Shown here: positions 33,765-36,540 of the stretch, piece by piece | Layout: every line of letters begins with the position of its first letter | How positions within the stretch are numbered: position 1 is the stretch's first letter | DNA from: an uncultured Stenotrophomonas sp. | Lineage (GTDB): Bacteria; Pseudomonadota; Gammaproteobacteria; Xanthomonadales; Xanthomonadaceae | DNA: 36,540 nt | Assembly: GCF_945952405.1 (NCBI RefSeq) | Contig: NZ_CAMFIA010000031.1 | Span: 1 to 36,540, forward strand | Reading direction: 5' to 3' | The notes under the pieces: generated by a model | Databases searched by the model: none | Told to the model about the DNA's origin: nothing | Seen by the model: the letters and a program-made list of their open reading frames with translations, nothing else | Position numbers and translations under genes: made by a program

Positions 33765-33856
33765 TCGGATCCTATGATCTTGTGGGCGCCCCCCCGCATC
33801 TGGAGGTGGCGCGGATTCTACGCCCTGAGCGGCTCAGGGCCCTGTTCATTGCCGGC

Positions 33857-35368
33857 TCATTCGCCGCGTTCCAGTCGGGCGATCTCCTCGGCACGCGCGG
33901 CCAGGATCAGCGCCGCAGCGCGCTCCTGGTCCAGCCCTTCAATGCCGAAGTCCATGACCTCGTCGGCGGCCAGGTCGGACAGATCCTCGCTGGTACGCAC
34001 GCCGTGGCCGGCCAGCGCATACGCGGTGGCTTCGTCCATGCCCTTCAGGGACAGCAGGTCCTGCGCCGGCTGGCCGTCTTCAAGGCCTTCCTCGACTGCC
34101 AGGGCCTCATTGAGCAGCGCATCGCGGGCACGAGCGCGCAGCTCTTCGACGATGTCTTCGTCGAAACCTTCCACGGCCAGCAGTTCGCCGACCGGGACAT
34201 ATGCGATTTCCTCGACGGTACCGAAGCCTTCGCTGACCAGGATGCCGGCGATCTCTTCGTCCACTTCCAGCTTGTCCATGAACAGCTGGCGGGCCGAAGC
34301 CTGCTCGGCTTCCGACTTGGCGGTGACCTGGTCCTGGGTCATCACGTTGAGCTGCCAGCCGGTCAGGCGGCTGGCCAGGCGCACGTTCTGGCCACCCTTG
34401 CCGATCGCCTGGGCCAGGCGGTCTTCGGCGACGGCCAGGTCCATCGAGTGCTTGTCTTCATCGACGATGATCGACTGCACTTCGGCCGGTGCCATCGCGT
34501 TGATGACGAAGTTGGCCGGGTTGTCGTTCCACAGCACGATGTCCACGCGCTCGCCATTGAGCTCGTTGGACACCGCCTGCACGCGCGAACCGCGCATGCC
34601 GATGCAGGCACCGATCGGATCGGTACGCTGGTCGTGGGCCAGCACGGCGATCTTGGCGCGGTCGCCCGGATCGCGGGCACAGGCCTTGATCTCGACCAGG
34701 CCCTGGCCGACTTCCGGCACTTCCAGCTTGAACAGCTCGATCATGAATTCCGGCGCGGCGCGGCTGATGAACAGCTGCGGGCCACGCGGTTCCGAACGTA
34801 CTTCGGCCAGGTAGCCGCGCACGCGGTCGCCGGCGCGCAGCACGTCGCGCGGAATGCCCTTGTCCTTCGGGATGAAGCCTTCGGCGTTGCCACCGAGGTC
34901 AACGTAGATGTTGCCGCGCTCGGCACGCTTGACCACACCGGTGATCAGTTCGCCGACGCGATCCTTCCAGGCATCCACGACCTGCTGGCGCTCGGCTTCG
35001 CGCACACGCTGGACGATGACCTGCTTGGCAGCCTGGGCGGCAATGCGGCCGAAATCCGGGTTCTCGATCTGCTCTTCGATGTAGTCGCCGACGTCGACGC
35101 CTTCGGCTTCATCGACGGCGTCCATCAGGCGGATCTGGCGGTCCGGCGATTCCATGACCACGTCATCGGCCACCACTTCCCAGCGGCGGAAGGTTTCGTA
35201 GCTGCCATCCTTGTGGTCGATGACCACGCGGGTCAGCACTTCCTCGTCGGGATAGCGCTTCTTCGCCGCCGAGGCCAGCGCGGCCTCGATCGCATCGAAG
35301 ATCACTTCACGCGGCACGCCCTTCTCGTTGGCGACCGCGTCGACTACCAGCAACAGTTCCTTGCTCAT
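33857..35368 (-). CDS. nusA: Transcription termination/antitermination factor NusA
   Basis: 503 aa (E. coli 495). N-terminal RNAP-binding domain, S1 domain (GVVKRAERGNIYVDLGGNAE, IPKDKGIPRDVLRAGDRVRG), KH1/KH2 (RTDPIGACIGMRGSRVQAVS; LAQAIGKGGQNVRLASRLTG), and two C-terminal acidic repeats (about 365-495; DIVEELRARARDALL, LSLKGMDEATAYALAGHGVR). Binds RNA polymerase and nascent RNA to set pausing and termination. It begins 4 bp after rimP. Confidence 0.98.
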   Translation of the reverse strand: MSKELLLVVDAVANEKGVPREVIFDAIEAALASAAKKRYPDEEVLTRVVIDHKDGSYETFRRWEVVADDVVMESPDRQIRLMDAVDEAEGVDVGDYIEEQIENPDFGRIAAQAAKQVIVQRVREAERQQVVDAWKDRVGELITGVVKRAERGNIYVDLGGNAEGFIPKDKGIPRDVLRAGDRVRGYLAEVRSEPRGPQLFISRAAPEFMIELFKLEVPEVGQGLVEIKACARDPGDRAKIAVLAHDQRTDPIGACIGMRGSRVQAVSNELNGERVDIVLWNDNPANFVINAMAPAEVQSIIVDEDKHSMDLAVAEDRLAQAIGKGGQNVRLASRLTGWQLNVMTQDQVTAKSEAEQASARQLFMDKLEVDEEIAGILVSEGFGTVEEIAYVPVGELLAVEGFDEDIVEELRARARDALLNEALAVEEGLEDGQPAQDLLSLKGMDEATAYALAGHGVRTSEDLSDLAADEVMDFGIEGLDQERAAALILAARAEEIARLERGE

Positions 35369-35372
35369 TGGC

Positions 35373-35963
35373 TCACTCCGCGCGCGGCTTCTTTGCCGCC
35401 GGCTCGTTGGAAGAAGAATTCGTGTTCGGCTTCGGACGCTTCGGTGCCGGACCGGTCGGCTTGCTCGGGGCCAGCCCCAGCGCCACCCAGTCGGGCATGA
35501 TCCGTGCCTTGTCGATGTTGTCGGCCGACACGACCACCTCGGCCTTGTCGACGATGAAGGTGATGGTGCCCGCGGCCTCGTCGGTGGACTCGATGCGGCC
35601 CTGCAGGCGACGACGATTGTCCTGCGGCAGCTTCAGCGTAACCTTGGCCGATTCACCCTGGTGGCGAGCGAACTGCTCCAGGTTGAACAGCGGGCGGTCC
35701 ACGCCCGGCGAGGACACTTCCAGCGTGTAGTTGCCGCTGATCGGGTCCTCGACGTCCAGCTGCGCCGACACTTCGCGGCTGACCCGCTCGCAGTCGTCGA
35801 CATTGATGATGCGCTCGGGCTGCTCAGCCAGCGGCACGTCGATGTAAAGGCGCAGGGTCGCACCGCCGGGGGCCGGCAGATACTCAACGCCCAGCAGCTC
35901 CAGGCCCAGCGACACAACGGTCGGGGCGAGCAGATTCGCGATGTCGGTTGCCTTGTCGCTCAC
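35373..35963 (-). CDS. rimP: Ribosome maturation factor RimP
   Basis: 196 aa from a GTG start, AAGG about nine bases upstream. Contains [60 protein letters not shown] style core and [20 protein letters not shown], the RimP signature. C terminus is longer than E. coli (150 aa) by a Pro/Lys-rich tail (about 160-196). Needed for 30S assembly. First protein gene of the operon. Confidence 0.96.
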   Translation of the reverse strand: MSDKATDIANLLAPTVVSLGLELLGVEYLPAPGGATLRLYIDVPLAEQPERIINVDDCERVSREVSAQLDVEDPISGNYTLEVSSPGVDRPLFNLEQFARHQGESAKVTLKLPQDNRRRLQGRIESTDEAAGTITFIVDKAEVVVSADNIDKARIMPDWVALGLAPSKPTGPAPKRPKPNTNSSSNEPAAKKPRAE

Positions 35964-36032
35964 AGCCTGCCTTGATCTCTTGGTTGGGTGCCGGCCTTGG
36001 CCAGCGTGAAAACATGACGCCCCGGAAACGAC

Positions 36033-36054
36033 AAAGGGCCCGTTGGGCCCCTTT
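36033..36054 (-). other. Terminator-like hairpin in the rimP leader
   Basis: AAAGGGCCC, loop GTT, GGGCCCCTTT: 9-10 bp with one bulge. On the minus strand it is followed by GTCGTTT, a broken T tract. It lies about 70 bases before the rimP start, within the 5' leader. Could attenuate the operon. Confidence 0.5.
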
Positions 36055-36175
36055 TCCGGAAAGACTCCGGTGACTGGATTCCGGTTGCAACCTGCATTGC
36101 CTGCCGGTTGCGGCCCTCCTTCCGGGTCCGGACTCCCGCTGGGAGGCCGCCTTCAGGGGTACTGCTAGGCCGCTG

Positions 36176-36204
36176 ATGATAGCGGCTGCACCGCGCTGGT
36201 GCAA
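36176..36204 (-). promoter_or_regulatory. Probable rimP operon promoter
   Basis: Minus-strand TTGCAC (36204-36199), 17-base spacer, TATCAT (36181-36176). Predicted start near 36169, so the rimP leader is about 206 bases. The gene-free stretch 35964-36327 holds this promoter, the leader hairpin, an inverted repeat and the tRNA terminator. Confidence 0.6.
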
Positions 36205-36215
36205 GGTGCGACCGG

Positions 36216-36253
36216 GGGTCAGATCCCTTTCCACGACAAAAGGGACCTGGCCC
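36216..36253. repeat. Imperfect inverted repeat GGGTCAGATCCCTTT / AAAAGGGACCTGGCCC
   Basis: Arms 36216-36230 and 36238-36253, two mismatches, 7-base spacer. Related in core (GATCCCT...AGGGA-C) to the repeat at 3339-3367. Located just upstream of the rimP promoter. Confidence 0.6.
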
Positions 36254-36284
36254 AAAGCACGCGGAAACGACGCAGACCGCAAAG

Positions 36285-36316
36285 AAAAACGCCTTCGAAG
36301 CAGGACTTCGAAGGCG
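36285..36316 (-). terminator. Terminator of tRNA-fMet
   Basis: Perfect 11-bp stem CGCCTTCGAAG / CTTCGAAGGCG, 5-base loop, five T on the minus strand. 11 bases after the tRNA. Separates the tRNA from the rimP operon. Confidence 0.92.
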
Positions 36317-36327
36317 CATTCTTTACT

Positions 36328-36404
36328 TGGTAGCGGGGGCAGGATTTGAACCTGCGACCTTCGGGTTATGAGCCCGACGAGCTGCCAGACTGCTCCACCC
36401 CGCA
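36328..36404 (-). tRNA. Initiator tRNA-Met (CAU), copy 1
   Basis: 77 nt with encoded CCA. Anticodon loop CTCATAA between GGG and CCC, the three G-C pairs that mark initiator tRNA. The body matches E. coli fMet (GGGGTGGAGCAG, TCGTCGGGCTCATAACCCGA). The 1-72 pair is T-T instead of C-A: still unpaired, as needed for formylation and to avoid elongation. Confidence 0.95.
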
Positions 36405-36415
36405 TCAGAAGCGGA

Positions 36416-36444
36416 ATTATGAGCGATGGCTTCAAAACTTGCAA
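36416..36444 (-). promoter_or_regulatory. Promoter of tRNA-fMet copy 1
   Basis: Minus-strand TTGCAA (36444-36439), 17-base spacer, CATAAT (36421-36416); the tRNA starts 12 bases later. A good sigma70 match that lies between the two tRNA copies, so each copy may be made separately. Confidence 0.72.
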
Positions 36445-36486
36445 GCCCTCCCTCATTCATCAAACCGGTTGGCGCCGATATGACGT

Positions 36487-36540
36487 TGGTAGCGGGGGCA
36501 GGATTTGAACCTGCGACCTTCGGGTTATGAGCCCGACGAG
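36487..36540 (-). tRNA. Initiator tRNA-Met (CAU), copy 2, cut by window end
   Basis: The 54 bases present, from the CCA to the D stem, are identical to copy 1. The 5' part lies beyond the window. The gap between copies is 82 bp. Confidence 0.93.

Overview
The window is chromosomal DNA of a high-GC gammaproteobacterium of the Xanthomonadaceae, most likely Stenotrophomonas of the maltophilia group. The reasons are the gene orders (thrS-infC-rpmI-rplT-pheS-pheT-ihfA-merR and fMet tRNA-rimP-nusA-infB-rbfA-truB-rpsO-pnp), the many short palindromes carrying a GTAG foot (the SMAG/GTAG-type REPs known from S. maltophilia), the IF3 and L20 sequences, and small families such as DUF3011. Nothing points to a prophage, plasmid, insertion sequence, CRISPR or large transferred island. 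Species assignment is inference.

Layout. 1-104: end of a tRNA-Phe gene and its terminator. 230-6168 (+ strand): lipocalin, LEA-type lipoprotein, acyl-CoA dehydrogenase, HNH nuclease and dxs. 6169-12973: accessory-like zone of small genes, with two paralogous 67-68 aa proteins flanking a DUF3011 gene broken by an amber codon, a 34-aa ORF behind a CRP/Clp-like site, a lipoprotein, DUF1653, tetR-emrE, DUF1328, LysE exporter, amino-acid racemase, an unknown protein, an intact DUF3011 protein and a GNAT acetyltransferase. 13039-21102 (- strand): tRNA-Pro, then the translation operon thrS-infC-rpmI-rplT-pheS-pheT-ihfA-merR. 21300-23429 (+): three-gene DUF3325/DUF3649/PepSY membrane operon. 23469-25128 (-): VOC protein and a secreted GH18 chitinase. 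25344-26815 (+): TPR-like protein with a poly-Glu tail and a wrecked beta-lactamase-family pseudogene. 26828-36540 (-): two tandem initiator tRNA genes and the rimP-nusA-infB-rbfA-truB-rpsO-pnp operon.

The two minus-strand clusters form the core: aminoacyl-tRNA synthetases, all of IF2/IF3, ribosomal proteins L20, L35 and S15, transcription factor NusA, ribosome maturation (RimP, RbfA), tRNA modification (TruB), RNA decay (PNPase) and the DNA-bending factor IHF-alpha.

The most notable signals are regulatory. (1) Upstream of thrS lies an eight-codon [11 protein letters not shown], with three consecutive Thr codons, followed by mutually exclusive antiterminator and terminator hairpins: an apparent threonine-responsive attenuator. 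(2) Between rplT and pheS a strong terminator competes with a segment that directly follows the rplT stop codon, so the ribosome terminating on rplT could control read-through into pheST. (3) infC probably starts on a non-standard AUC codon. (4) The HNH gene has a 60-bp inverted repeat touching a -10 box five or so bases before a near-leaderless start. (5) Two genes carry in-frame TAG interruptions. All functional statements rest on reading the sequence and family knowledge; no searches or folding were run.
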